From NCBI GenBank assembly GCA_019722365.1, contig JADFUC010000464.1, positions 124,001-188,000 of the forward strand: a stretch of DNA of 64,000 nucleotides, given 5' to 3'. Source of the stretch: Lithospermum erythrorhizon. Its lineage: Eukaryota > Streptophyta > Magnoliopsida > Boraginales > Boraginaceae. Positions 12,013-25,737 of the stretch are shown here, piece by piece. The stretch's first letter is position 1, and each line of letters begins with the position of its first letter. A program made the position numbers and the translations under genes. The notes below the pieces were generated by a model. It saw only the letters and a program-made list of their open reading frames with translations. It ran no database searches and had not been told where the DNA came from.

Positions 12013-15000
12013 CGTTATCAAGATTTTGACGCTCTATAGTAAGTGAAGTGTATTTATTAGAAAAACTAGCACTCAGCCAAGTGCCTGTAATAAAAGATGG
12101 TTATTTTGAGGGAGAGTTAAATCTCCATATCGTATTTATTTATAACTTGTGGAGGTATAAAACACCCTACTTATATTATTATCTCAATTATCATGTAATA
12201 TCTTATTTTATTTGTTATTGACATGAATTATTTTGCTTTTTATAAATCATATGTATTACATTATCATATTGCGTTCATTTATCGTATGATCATGCATTAT
12301 GTGCATTCTAACGACTACATCATATTTTAACACACTTAAAAATATTTTTCCTTCCCATTTTTCTAACGGTAATGAACAGTAAAATTAATATTTTTTTTCC
12401 TATCCTCAAACGGTCGTAAACGGTAATAAAACGGTAACAATAACGGACACTTCTCAAAATTTCACCCTATAAATACTTCATTCCCTTCCACATTTCTAAA
12501 CATCTTTCTCAAAGTATTTCATAAACGTATTCACAACGGCAAAATGTTTCTAGTGTTTGTCACTATAATGACACTCTCTCTTCATGTAATGGGTTTTATT
12601 AAAAGTTGAAGAGATGCGTAGTTAAAATGACAACATTTTTGCAATTAGCATTTTGTATCATTTCTAATCTTAGCTCGATTGTTTATTTTTGTTTCGATAG
12701 AGATTTCCATGAAGAGTTGAAATACTAGATTTGTAATCAATAAGATTTCAATCTATGTATTGAATGCGAGAATGCAATATCGAATAAAACCGTCATTTTT
12801 CAGATGATTGGCGCTTTTGTTTGTGATTTAGATGCATAATGTCCAACTATAAGCTCAACTTCGGCCCTCTAAACCTCAAAGGAGACAACTATATGTCTTG
12901 GGCAAACAAAGTTATAAGATATCTCGATGTAGTGGGTTTGTAAATTTTTTTTGAATATAATGCACAAAACATCTAGAAATGATTGAAAAGAGAAAGCAAA
13001 AGGTATGTTGAACTTTATACGAAAAATCTAAAGCCATAAGCGACTAATGATGGATCATCTTTTGACGATGCTCTCTGCCAAATTAGAATATCCTAACGTA
13101 GAGGATCCTAAGCTCCTGTTTTTAAGAACTCAAAGAAAGCATTCGATAAATTAAGGAAGTTCTTTGCTCCGCAAAGAATCGACATGAATGGAAACAACCG
13201 AGGTTCTATGACTTTAAAAGTAAAGTTATTGATTACAACTCTACCTTATTTAAAATTGTATCTCAATTAGAATATTGTGGTAAAAATTGTAAACCTAAGG
13301 GGAAAAAATTAGAAAAACATTTTCAACGCTTCATGTATCACAAATATTGCAAGAACAATAGGAACAGAGAATATAAAAATATTCGTAATTGGTGCATGCC
13401 CTTTGATTGCGTAAAAGAATAATGAAAAGCCCTGCCTAAAAACCACGCTACGCCCATCGGGGACAACATACGCTTCTAAGCAAATGCAACCCAATTTTGG
13501 CGCGGGGTCAAAGTGTGGTTATGATCGACGAGGTCGAGGTCAGGTCAAGGTCGTGGGTAATTTTCGTGGTCGATGTCGCGACGGGTTTCGTGGAATTATA
13601 GCAGCATCTACCAGAATTACCCAAATCGACAAGAAAAGTGGGTAAGAAAATCCAAAGAAGGTTCATTGAAAACAATGACAATTTGTGTTGCTGTATGAAA
13701 GAAAGGTCATTGGTCTAGGGCGGTTGAACGCCAAAAATATCTTTGTAAAAAAGATATAAAGCATCTCAGAGAAGAAAAAGGAAAGCGGAAAAGAAAAAGT
13801 GAAGTCAACTTTAATGAATATGAACCTCGAGGGATGACTCTCGTATATCTTGAGGTCAGAGACTTCAAAGCGAGTAAAATGAAATGAACTTCTAGATTAA
13901 AAAGAAATTTGATATGATGAACTACTTTATGTTTGAATAATGTGTGATGAATAATCTTCTTGTGTCCAGATTATGTGTGACCTGTAAGTATGTAATGTTT
14001 GCTTTTATATATCTATTTAAATAATAATCGTTGATTATACGTCAAGGTTGATTTACTCTCTGTCTTATATCATTACATGTTTCGACAAGGCTTAACATGA
14101 AACCTGCTGGAGACATTTGCATCCTGAGCCAAAGGGAACAACCTACACAATCCTCAAGAAGTTAGCATGATATTTCCATCGACATCAATCCTAATGCAAA
14201 GCAAGAATTAATACAATTTCAGTCCTTCGTACTTGATTGAAGGATCAGGTAATGCCATGTTCATATTACCAAATGGAACAAAATTTGTCATTAATGACGG
14301 TTTGTGGGCTCTCCGTCAAAAGAAACTATTAAGTTTAAATGGCATATATCGCCAAAGGTACGATAATCGAACGATAATCAAGGTAATATGAAATACATCT
14401 CAGATATCGCTAGTATTTTGGGAAAGAAGAAAATATTAGAGAAACTACCAAAATTAAGCCTTCTCCCCTGATTACATTACATTTATATTCTTGAAATTGA
14501 ATGTAACTTAGTAATAAAAAAGAGGATCCAAACCGTGATTCTTATGGCATGATCGCTTAGGGTCATCCCTGCTCCACAAATGATGAGAAAAGTAATTGAA
14601 AGTACACATGGTCATCCTCGAAAGGTTTAAAGATTAATAATGCAACATGAGCTGTTCTCTAGGAAAAAAATAATAACTAGGTACGCACCTTGCAAACTTC
14701 ACACGGAATCACCCTCGTGATTTCTTGAAAGAATTCAAGGCGATATATGTGACCTATCCATCCACTTATCCGACCATTCGTATTTTATGGTATTAATTGA
14801 TGCATCTAGTAGTATTTTTGGTCACATGTTTGTTTATTGTCAAGTCGAGATATGCATTTGCAAGATTATCGCCAAATAATCAAATTAAGAGCACAATTTC
14901 CTCGATTATACTATAAAGAAAGCTAGACTCGACAACGCCAGAAATTTACATCTCAATCATTTAATAATTATTGTATGTCATTTCGAATTACTGTTGAACA

Positions 15001-17633
15001 TCCGATTCCTCGTGTGCATACAAAAAATGGTTTAGCCGAATCATTAATTAAACGCTCTATATTGCTAGACCATTGATAATGAGAACAAAATTACCAGTTA
15101 CTATATAGGGTCATGCAATTTTACATGCTGTATCATTAATACGTTTAAGACCAAGTGCTAATCATAAACATACTCCATATCAACTTGCAATTGGTCAAGA
15201 ACCAGATATTTCCCATCTAAAGATTTTGGTCATAGCTTTACGTACTCAATACCACCACAAAGAACAAAGATTGGACCTCAAAGGAGGTTGGACATATATG
15301 GGTACGAGTCACCCTCTATTATTATTAGATATCTTGAACCTTTAACAGTGGATGTTTTTCGAAAAGGCTCACGATTATTCATCAGACGTGACCCGTGATA
15401 ATAAATCACGGGAAGAAAATGTAAAGAAAAATTGTGTACTTATAAGGCTTAGCAAATCAATTGCCACCCATTTATCGATATGAAAAGAGTGGACAAAGTC
15501 ACATGTACCAATTTATTAATACTCCCTTTCCTCGTATTGAAATTCGAAGCAAAATGATGTAGCAAGTACATCCAAGACACCGAAGTCAAGTGGGTCGGCC
15601 TGTGGGTTCCAAGGATAAAAATCTTCGAAAAAGAAAAGGGGCAGAAAAGATTGATATGAATGAAAGTGATCTTGATAAGACACTAAACGATACATAAGCC
15701 CGTGATAAAAACGGTTTCGGGCTGTAGCTAACAAGATGATGAAAATGGCATCACATTGATAATGAAATTGAAAATAAGAATGATCTCGAGATTTCTATCA
15801 ATTATGTTAATACAGGAAATCTTTGGAACCGGAAAAATAAGGATATTGATGAAATATTTGCATTCTCTATTGCATATGAAATTATGAATGAAAATGATGA
15901 TCCTGAACCCAGATCTGTGGTTGAATGTCAACGTCGACTTGATTGGCCAAAATGGAAAGATGCAATAGATACTGAATTGAAATCTCTTAAAAATCGAAAC
16001 GTATTTGGCCTATTGTGACTATTCTTGGAAGCGAAGGAAACCCGTTGGTTATAAGTGGGTATTTCAGGAGAAAAACGAAATGAGAAAACGAGATTGTGGG
16101 CGATATAGTGCCTGCCTTTGCTGCACAAGGTTTTTCTCAAAAGACACGGAATTGATTACGAGGTAAATTTATTCTCCTGTTATGGACGCCATTACTTTTC
16201 GCGGTTTAATAGGTTTGCCAAGATCTAATAATCTCGATATACATCTTACGGATGTTGTTACACTATTTATATGGATCACTTGATAGTGATATATACACAT
16301 GAAAATTCGAATGAAATGATCAAAACATCTAAACCTGTGGAAATGTATTCAATTAGGTTGCAAATATCACTTTATGGGTTAAAACAATCCGGACGAATGT
16401 GGTATTAGCTTAATAGCGAATATTTTTACTTAAAGAGTACTACGTGAATAACTTATTTGTCCTTGTGTTTTATAAAGAAAATAATATCCGTTTTCAGAAT
16501 CATTGCTGTCTATGTTGATGATCTAAATATTATTGGAACTAATAAAGAAATCAAAGAAGCAATGAATTACTTAAAGAAAGAATTTGAAATGAAAGATCTG
16601 GGGAAGACCAGGTTCTGCCTTGGTTTACAAATTGAGTACACTAAAAATGGTATTTTGGTACACCAATCAAATTACACAGAAAGGGTATTAAAAAGGTTTA
16701 ACATGGATAAGGCAAACCCTTTAAGTACTCCGATGATGGGTAGAACACTTAATATTGAAAGGATCCTTCCGCCCTGGTGAAGTGAAAGAAAATGAAGAAG
16801 ATCTTGGTAATCAAGTACTATATCTCAAATTGAGCCTTTAATGTATCTCTTTGCTAATCGTATACACTGATATACTTTTGGCAAAGTGAATTTTTACTAG
16901 CAAGATCTAGTTTTTGTCCTACAAAGAGACATTGGAAAGGGATAAAACATATATTTCGATATTTTCGAGGTAATCAAGTACCATACCATTTTGCTTGGTT
17001 ATGTATGTGTTATTTGTCGATCCAGCTAATAACGCTAAATCGGCTGCATCGGTGCGGTATTTACATATGGCGACTGCAATATCCCTGGCATCCCAAAAAA
17101 GCAGACTTGTAACAACTTCTTCAAATCATGCCGAAGTAATAGCCACAAAGCAAGCGGCTGAAGGTGCATGGTTAAGACTGCTGGATTAATAAACATATCC
17201 AAGGAGCATCCGCTTAATATTATTTGATAAGAACCAACAATTTCGCATGAAGACAATGCCGCATGTGTTACCTGATGAAAGAATGATATATATCAAAAGT
17301 GATGTAGTACCTCAAACACATCCCCCTAAGTTCTTTTCATTCACCAAGAAACTGAAAGAAACAAGGAGGTAGATATCCGTGATATCCGTGCCTCATATGA
17401 TAATGCAGCGCATTCTTCACAAACGCCTCGACATCGCCAAGAAGCACATTCAAAGTATCGAATGCGTCACTTCGAGATCTTTGAATAACTACCGATGTTT
17501 CATTGAGGGAAAGCATACCGCTTGCATTTTTCCTTATGGGGTTTTTGTCCCACTGGATTTTGCCTCATAAGGCGAATCTAGGCAACATGCTCCTCCCATG
17601 TAATCAGTATTATTTGATATTTCAAAGGGGGAG

Positions 17634-17866
17634 TGTTATAAATGTGAGCTAATAACTTAGCCCACAAATGTTGAAATATTAATGTAAAATGAATAGTAAT
17701 AGGGGTATTTGAATAGTATTAAGGGGGTAATTTTGTAGTATAAATACCCCTCCATTTCTACATAATACACACTAAAAAAATTTCATAAGAAAAGAATATA
17801 TATATCATTTGAGTACTTTAAAAGTGTTGGGCTTTGTTTTCATTCGATAGTCCGATTTTTATAACA
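17634..17866 (+). repeat. 3' LTR of the copia element
   Basis: It begins TGTTATAAATG directly after the polypurine tract AAAGGGGGAG and ends TTTATAACA, giving the usual TG...CA termini and a length of 233 bases. Confidence 0.85.
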
Positions 17867-17894
17867 CATTGGTTAATATTTCTATACTATCTGT

Positions 17895-19026
17895 TTTTCA
17901 CAACTTCATTCCCAAATCAATTCATCTTCACACTCTCCCTCCAGTTGATGATGCCACCCAGAATCAACATTCAATCCGTTTAACTTGCAAGTTTCATTAG
18001 TTTTATGTCGGACCCTATAAGTCCTCAATTAGAAAGATATGTTTTTTATTTTTGTTAATTAGCTTAGTTTGGCTTTAAGGGGATTATATGTAATATTAAT
18101 TTTATATATAAATACCGAGGAATTCTACCGTAGTGTGGCAAGTAACTATTCTGGGAGATTGTAAACTCAAAGTCTTTTGAAAGATTTTATAATGTGAAGA
18201 TTGAAAGTGGCAATTAATTCAGTAAAGAGGTGAGTCGATGTAATTCGAGATGTCTCGCAACTCTGGGTCATCAGTCTCGTTTAGGTCCATTTTTTTTATC
18301 TTGCGGGTTGCTCCAGATACTAATGTTTGTTTGTTTAAAATTGTGTATTTGTGTTGTTGGTCATTTTAATCTCAAATTATTTGTGGTGTTTTTTTCAAAA
18401 TTGTGTTATTGTTCATCTTAATCTTGAATAATTTATGTTGTCTTGTTACAATTGTAAATAAGACACGTATTACATTTACTCAACAACACAATTTTAAACA
18501 AGCCAACATTATTAGTATCTCGAGCAACTCAAAGAAAATAAAAAAAATATGTAACTTAATGGAGGGTCGATGGTTGATTGAGTTTCCGGTGACATCTCGA
18601 ATCGATCAACTCACCCTCTTTCACGTCGTTAGCTTGCTCAAATTCAAGTCAATCATTTCTGAAGGACTTAAAATGTTCTTTATTATTCTCAGCACTACCA
18701 CTTTCAATCTTCACATTATAAACTCTTTCAAAGACTTAGAGTTTACAATCTCCACGGAGAGTTATTTGCCATCTAGGAGTAAATTTTCCAGGTATTTATT
18801 GTTCATCAACAACATATAAAATTAATATTGTATATAATCACTAAAATAAACTAAGCTAATTAATAAAAATAAAAATATATCTTACTAATTGAGGACTTGT
18901 GGGATCCGACATAAAACTATCGAAACTCGCAAGTTAAACGGATTGAATGTCGAGTTTGGGTGACATTATAATAAATTGGAGGGAGACTGTAAAAATGAAT
19001 TGATTTGGAAATGAAGTAGTGAAAAG
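17895..19026. repeat. Large imperfect inverted repeat (foldback element)
   Basis: The left arm at about 17895-18361 is the reverse complement of the right arm at about 18480-19026, leaving a loop of roughly 118 bases. Matching blocks occur in order along the arms. From outside in they are CAAATCAATTCAT, TTCAATCCGTTTAACTTGC, GTTTTATGTCGGA, AAGTCCTCAATTAG, TTAATTAGCTTAGTTT, GAGATTGTAAACTC, TATAATGTGAAGATTGAAAG, TTCGAGATGTC and GTTTGTTTAAAATTGTGT. Small indels interrupt the pairing. The left outer end abuts the copia 3' LTR, and weaker similarity may reach 17867 and about 19084. It could be a long-TIR non-autonomous DNA transposon, a foldback element or an inverted duplication able to give hairpin RNA. 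The ORFs inside have no recognisable motif. Confidence 0.85.
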
Positions 19027-21009
19027 ATGTGATGTTAAATGTCATCTTATATAGTGTAGAATAGAATTGCATTAATGTCTCAACAAAAATGACAACGTCA
19101 CATTAAACCTACATTAAATATAGGAGGTTGCGAAGATGAATTAATAATGTTCTTAGAATAAAACTGAAGACTGAGCAAAATTTAGTAGCTTGGAGATTGA
19201 AGCATTATTCTGGCTAAGAGATGTCTCGAACTAATAAAATTATTTAGCTATCTAATAGTTTCTATTTCATTTTGCATTTGAAGAATTTTGTTATTAGTAA
19301 TTTTAATTATGTTTTTTTTATTCCGATCCATGTAATAGTTGCGAATGAATTATTTGTCAAATATATGGAATGTTTTCTTATATGATTTCAGGTATTATAC
19401 TTTATTTTCAATTTTAATTCTTAACACTAACAATTCTACACACGTTAAGCATGTACATTTTTAATAAAATATTAAAACCTAAATAATTGATATATAGAGG
19501 AAGTTAATGATCAAGCACTTACTACTTAGCATATTTAATAGTCTAAACAAAAATGCCGGAAGTTAATATGAAATGAAATTGCTAATAACATAGTAATGAT
19601 GTGAGATATTGTCATATATTTGGTGGTAGTGGGTGGTTAACTTGTTAATTAGTGGGGTGAATAATTTGAAATTTTAAATTATAATAAATATATGAAAGTT
19701 ACAATAATACCCTTAAATTAATTAAATTTAAAATCAAAAGTCTAAAGTTTAAAAGGGTATAAAATAGTAAAATATTTTGGTGAAGCCTAATAACTAACTC
19801 CACATATTTTCTTTATAATAGTATAGATAATATTAGAAATCTCATTTTTTAAAAAGAAAAACATTACATCTTCATTTAGGACGACATATTTTTGTTTATT
19901 TTTTTCAGAAGTTGATTGCCAGAAAGCAAGAGAATCTATAACATGCAGTCCATAACAGTTTTTCCAAATATTATTGATGTTAATATATTGCGAAGTATAT
20001 GAAATATTCTTGATTCTCATGGCAACCACAAAGTTTCCTAATGAATTGTCAATTATTGAATTGTGGTAATAATGGGACCTGTGGAGAACAACACGGTAGG
20101 CCACAACCTGGTGCAGAATAAGAAGATTTTCTTCTATAAAAGTCGTTTTTGATTCTTTATCGTTAATTTTTAAAAAAAAAAAGTTATTATGCACGTAATA
20201 AATTTATATTAATCAGTCAAGACACGACTCACACGAGTTTGCTATTTAATATTAAATGAACTGCCAATACTAGTTCTTCCTGGCTCCAAAAGTACTTTCA
20301 GATTCAATTTCTAGACTTTCATTATATACATTGGAATTACCTACATCAACAAACATATCAACGAATTCTTATCTTCTAAAGTTGACAAAACTCACGCCAT
20401 TTCTTTAATCATAAAGTGTGTACTTCGTATCTCTTTTAATGGTTTCGTTTGGATTGAAATGAATTGAGGTTAAATTTTATCTTCGCCTTTGTTGCTCTGG
20501 GCTATTATCTAGATTATTCAAATTAAAAACCCAAATTGTGATTCACCCTTGATTTCATACTTTCATTCCGCTTAATAAGCCACATACAATACGACAACTG
20601 TGTAAAGATACAAACAACAACGCAAGATTCACCTCAATTAATATACTCTCATTTCAATTAGTTTGAATTTTAATCTATTAGTTCACCTTAACCGTACATA
20701 AAATCATGAAAAGTATAATAATCCCTGTGTGGAAAAATCAAAGATTGCACAGCAATCAAAATCCCATTCAAGAATCGAACAAATAATCAGAAAGAATATA
20801 ACGAGGAAGACTAAGTGAGGAAATAGAAATTACTTTATTATTATAATAATTCGATACAAAATGAATATACAATGAGGCTTATATAAGCTGTGATTAAACA
20901 TATCCAAAAAGATTTGGATTCTTATCTACTAAATTAGAAGTACCCAAAACGATCTAACCAACTTAACTAGAACCCTAAGTTGGAATCTAACTAATTCTCC
21001 AACTAACAA

Positions 21010-21100
21010 ACCCAACGGTTATCATACGACGCTCTGCGATTGGCTCCGTATTTTATTTAAAAAGGTCCAGTGTTCGAACCTCCTCAGCTCCAAATATTAA
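21010..21100 (+). repeat. tRNA-derived SINE-like fragment
   Basis: A box-B-like core GTGTTCGAACCTCC follows a GGTTATCATACGACGCTCTG segment reminiscent of a box-A region about 40 bases earlier. The whole does not fold as a functional tRNA. Confidence 0.4.
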
Positions 21101-21734
21101 ATCTTCTCCTCAATTAATACAAACTTCAACTATCATACTCTTCAAGTAGGTACCCTCTCCAAGACACTGTGTGTTTGTGTTACAAAATTTGGGGTGGAGG
21201 TGAGCCGAACGGCCAAACCTACTATTGGCTTTTATTTTTGGACATTCTAGTAAACCGTTACATTATTAATAGAATAGTATTGTATAAGTCAAAAATAAAT
21301 TAAGAATTAAAAATAATTGTATATTAATGGGGACTAATAATTATCATTTGGCAAGTTACTTTGATGTCAAATTATGAAGTGTTAAACGACATGTGCATCT
21401 AAAGAAAATTAATTTTCTTTATTATTACAATGATATGATTCCAAATAATGTAAAGGTTCAACTTACTTCTGGATCTATCAATTAAATAAATACTAAATAT
21501 ACACATTCTCAAACAAATTATTGAGCTATATCCTAGTGCTCGTCCATGTGAAAATATTATTTCGTCTCAATTTAATCGACATTCCAAATTTTTAAAAAAA
21601 TACTTATTAATAATAACTGATTTCCGCCTTTTAAGAGAGAGTAATTTAATTGGATCATCAATATCTTTCCACACTGCACTCAAAAAGCAAGAACCATGGG
21701 GTACATATTCAAACCCAGCCAACCCTATCAAACA

Positions 21735-21880
21735 AACTACCGAACAGAAAGGATTCGAGGTTCGGCCTCACCCTGGTGTCTGAACCTGAATCAGAAAATC
21801 TTGGTGTATCTTGCCTCGAAAAGTCGGAAGGTTCGATTCGAACGGTTCGGAGGTTCGATTGGAAGTTCGACCTCAACATT
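21735..21880. repeat. GGTTCG-rich low-complexity stretch
   Basis: Repeated GGTTCG/TTCGA words (for example GGTTCGATTCGAACGGTTCG) stand out from AT-rich surroundings. Such clustered short words are typical of subterminal regions of hAT-like elements, but I found no terminal inverted repeats or target duplication here. Confidence 0.35.
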
Positions 21881-23309
21881 TGAATTTTAATGATAAATAT
21901 GAAAAAATTATAAAATTTATGGGTGCTAGTGGAATCTAGTCGATAAAAATGAGAACTACGCCAACCTGAATTTTTCGCCTAAATCGAGTTCTTTTATTAC
22001 AGGATACATACTAAAAAATCACTCTAAAGATAGATTGACAACTAAAAAGACTTTATTAATATGTAACGAAAAGATATACATCATATATTTGTTTAATCGA
22101 ATATACAACGGTATTAAGCTGTATCATTATATATTGAAGGTTAAAATCGAAATTTGTTGTGACTCTAGAAACTATTTAAATTAATAAATTAAAATAAATT
22201 TTTCTATCGTAAATATTAATAAAATTTCCAAAATTAATAATTCGCAAAACATGTAACTCTATAAATTACCTGCAATAAATTTATGTGTCCTATTTATTAA
22301 TTTATAAAGTGTTGACTGTATATGCACCACATTAAAATTCATTAAACAAGAAGCACCCAAATCATGATTATCCTGACCGTCAAATAAATAAAAGCATGAT
22401 TTTCCTTTGCAGTTAATTCATTAAACAAAGCCATTATTTTCATTAATTATCACTTTATTATTAGCTTGTCTCCTTTTTATTTAATTTATTTTTATATACA
22501 TTTTTCTTTATAAAAATGTACTAAATACATTGTATATACGTAACAAAATAGTATAATGTGTGTAAGAATTCGTTGTACAAGTACAAAAGTTGTCTGTTTA
22601 TTTCTCTGTCCTATCTTTCTCTAGTTGTACAACACTAGTTGAAGATTTGGTGTTGGTGGGTAGGCCTTTTTCAGCTTCAAAATCCATTCTTTTGTCCCAA
22701 AAAGATTGTCCAGTTTGGAAAAAATTGTCGATTTTTCATGCTTTTATGTTCTTGCATGTTTGTTGCTTTGATGGGTTTTGATTTATAGTTTTGCTTCATT
22801 GGAATTTGTAGTGATATTGGGTAGAGAGTTGTTTAGAGAGAGATTTGAAGATGGGTGAGAAAGCTGAAGTTCTTGAAGCTGTGTTGAAGGAGACTGTTGA
22901 TTTGGTAATGGATCTTGGCACTAAAGATGGGAGCTTTTTGTTGATTTGAGCTTGTTTGTGTGGTTTTTTGTTTGATGGGTTTACTTATTTTGTTGTAGGA
23001 AAATATTCCTGTTGAGGAAGTCTTTGAGAATCTGAGATGTACTAAGGATGGTCTTACTTCAGATGCTGCTCAAGAGAGGTTGGCTATTTTTGGTTACAAC
23101 AAACTTGAGGAGAAGAAGGTATTGGTTTATGTTGAATTTTATTGTCTTGTATCATTTTGGGTTTGTATTGTGTCCTTTGATCTGCAACTTGTGTTGTCCA
23201 TTTATCTTCTTAGTTTTAAACTTTTCTAAGTTGGCTTAGTTTGATGTTTGTGTCAATTTTTGACTTGATATGACAACTGCAGATTTTAGCTAAATCATGT
23301 TTTAACTAA

Positions 23310-23400
23310 TTGCTTCGTGTAGTGGTTAGACACTCAATTGTAAGGGTAGTCGACGAGGTTCAAACCTTGCCGTTGGGTTTATAAAATAAAAGAGAACTAA
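23310..23400 (+). repeat. tRNA-like SINE head inside an H+-ATPase intron
   Basis: A box-A-like stretch GTGTAGTGGTTAGACACTC is followed about 35 bases later by a box-B-like GAGGTTCAAACC. It lies in the intron after exon 2 and does not form a full tRNA cloverleaf, so a SINE is more likely than a tRNA gene. Confidence 0.5.
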
Positions 23401-25737
23401 TATCATTGCATCTTTTGATTGGATTCCCTTTAATTCGATTGATGGTTTGAAGTGTGTTTGGAGCGTAAGCCATTTTAAGCGCTGGACCTCTAATATCTTT
23501 ATTGATATTTTATGCCTCTTGATAAAGATTCCGTCTCTGCCGGAGTAATTTTTAATATTCCAGGAAAGCAAACTCTTGTTGAAGTTTCTTGGGCTTGTGA
23601 ATCCTCCTCATGGGTTATGGAAGCTGCAGCCATCATGTCAATCGCCCTTGCTAATGGAGGAGGAAGAATTTTTCCATCACTTCGATTAGCAATTTGCTAT
23701 TAAAATATGCTGTAAATTGCAATCTAAAAAGATAGATGTCTTGGTTTCTATTGCAAAAGCCCCATTTTAAGATTTTGTGGAAAGTACTTCATTATTTTGC
23801 TAGTGATAAACTCTACTATTAGTTTTATTGAGGAGAACAATGCAGGCAAGCAATGCTGTGTTTTATGGCCTGCCTTGCCCCTAAGGCAAAGGTATCACCC
23901 AATTTTAAGGATATATGATATTTTAATCTGATACATTTGCCCATCAATTGTATTATTTTGAAGTGTTCTCTGATGGAAGATGGAATGAGCAAGATGCTGC
24001 AGAGCTAGTACCTGGTGATATAGTCAGTGTTAAACTTGGTGACATTGGTTCCTGGGTAGATTCTGCTTGTTGAGTAAGTATCCTGTGTAAATGATCAGGT
24101 GGGTAGATGCCTTGAGTGAATTGTTTCTGCTCCCTTGATTCAATCACTGATTCTAAAATATCACCCCTCTAATTGCAGTCCGCTTTGACTGGTGAGTCCC
24201 TTCCCGTGACTAAGGGTCCTGGTGATGGCGTGTATTCTGGTTCAACATGCAAACAGGGAGAAATTGAAGCTATAGTAATTGCGACTGGGGTGCATACTTT
24301 CTTTGGAAAGGCTGCTCACCTTGTTGACTCTACTAACCAAGTTGGTCACTTTCAGAAGGCAAGTAAATATGGATGTGCATAATCATTTGATCCTTCCTTA
24401 CCCTTAGTGGATCCTAACATGACGAAGCCATGCTCTGGTATTCAGGTTTTGACAGCTATTGGAAATTTTTGTATTTGCTCCATTGCTATTGGCATGGTAA
24501 TTGAGATTATTGTAATGTACCCAATTCAAGAGCGCAAGTATCGCCCTGGCATTGACAATCTTCTTGTGCTTCTCATTGGTGGAATCCCTATTGCAATGCC
24601 AACTGTCCTTTCAGTGACTATGGCTATTGGTTCTCATCGTCTAGCACAACAGGTTAGGTGTTTTTTTTTTTTTTGTGTCCCACCTTTAAGGATTTCTTGA
24701 TTTGGCTGACTACTTCTATTTAGGTTTCATCACAAAAAAGAATGACTAAGCAGGAACAGAAATGGCTGGCATGGACGAAGTTTTCAGCTGCATAAAATGG
24801 GAAACCCTAACATTGAACAAGCTCACTGTTGACAAGAACCTTATTGAGGTTAGCCTGGAACCTGGATACCACTCTGAACTGTTAATGAAGTGATTTTGGA
24901 CATAGTACCTAACAATTCTCTCTTACATTTCCGCACCCGCAAGGTATTTGCTAAAGGTGTAGATCCAGATACAGTTGTTCTAATGGCAGCTCGTGCCTCA
25001 CGAACAGAAAATCAGGATGCCATTGATACTGCTATAGTGCCTTTAATCAAAGGAGGTGAGTGGCTAACCTGCCTTGACGCAAGCGAATTTTTTTTTCACC
25101 AGAACATGTCTCACTCCCTTTAACTTTTAACCCAACTGACAAGCGAACAGCTTTAACTTACTTAGATAGCGAAGGAAAAATGCATAGGGTCAGCAAAGGT
25201 GCCCCTGAACAGGTATCATGTTAGTTTGCATGCTTTGTCTTAGCAATATTTTTCAGCCAATGGTTAACTGACTCTTGCAATATGAACTTCAGATTCTTAA
25301 TCTTAGCCACAATAAGTCAGAGATAGAGCGCAGAGTTCATACCGTGATTGATAAGTTTGCAGAAAGAGGTTTGAGGTCACTGGGTGTAGCTTACCAGGTA
25401 AAGGATCTGTACAAACATTGATTTGATCTTCATATCCCTAATAATCATATATGTCTGTGTCTTACCAGCATCTTATGTGTGTGTTCATTGTTCTATATGT
25501 ATACTGCAGGAAGTTCCCGATGGAAGGAAAGAGAGCCCTGGAGGTCCATGGCAATTTGTTGGCCTCATGCCTCTCTTTGACCCACCACGACATGATAGTG
25601 CAGAGACAATTCGGAGGGCCTTAAATCTTGGAGTCAATGTTAAGATGATTACAGGTATTTGCGACTTCAACATTATTTCCCCCACCCCCACTTTTTACTG
25701 TGTTGTACGGGGTTGTCTGTTTGACTTCTCCCTGCCA

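Larger units (their letters stand above)
11792..17866 (+). mobile_element. Decayed Ty1/copia LTR retrotransposon, both LTRs present
   Basis: The two LTRs are recognisable copies of each other. The 5' LTR is followed by a degenerate initiator-Met tRNA primer-binding site (CGTTATCAAGA). The 3' LTR is preceded by the polypurine tract AAAGGGGGAG. Between them, in plus orientation and copia order, come gag remnants from 12839 (LNLKGDNYMSWA), an RGG-like Gly/Arg stretch near 13500-13570 and a zinc-knuckle remnant near 13685 (KKGHWSRA). Integrase-like segments follow at about 14700-15100 (DNAG..., EHP, NGLAES). Reverse transcriptase lies at 16457-16780 with the catalytic YVDDL and DLGKTRFCLGLQIEY, and RNase H at about 16995-17189. 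Every domain is shot through with stops and indels, so the copy is non-autonomous and old. I could not find a convincing target-site duplication. Confidence 0.88.
19085..22540. other. Intergenic, AT-rich, old repeat fragments
   Basis: No gene is supported. A SINE-like piece lies at about 21010-21100. A GGTTCG-rich low-complexity stretch at about 21735-21880 looks like a transposon end. The last few hundred bases should contain the promoter of the H+-ATPase gene. Confidence 0.4.

Noticed and set aside
11782..17872. Target-site duplication for the copia element
   Set aside because: Five-base flanks (TTGCA before, CATTG after) do not match convincingly, and the 5' LTR edge is uncertain.
18403..18819. 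138-residue open frame in the hairpin
   Set aside because: It crosses the loop and one arm, has no known motif and AT-driven composition; explained by the inverted repeat.
23310..23400. Possible tRNA gene
   Set aside because: Box A and box B are present but no acceptor-stem pairing or complete cloverleaf can be drawn; it sits inside an intron and fits a SINE better.
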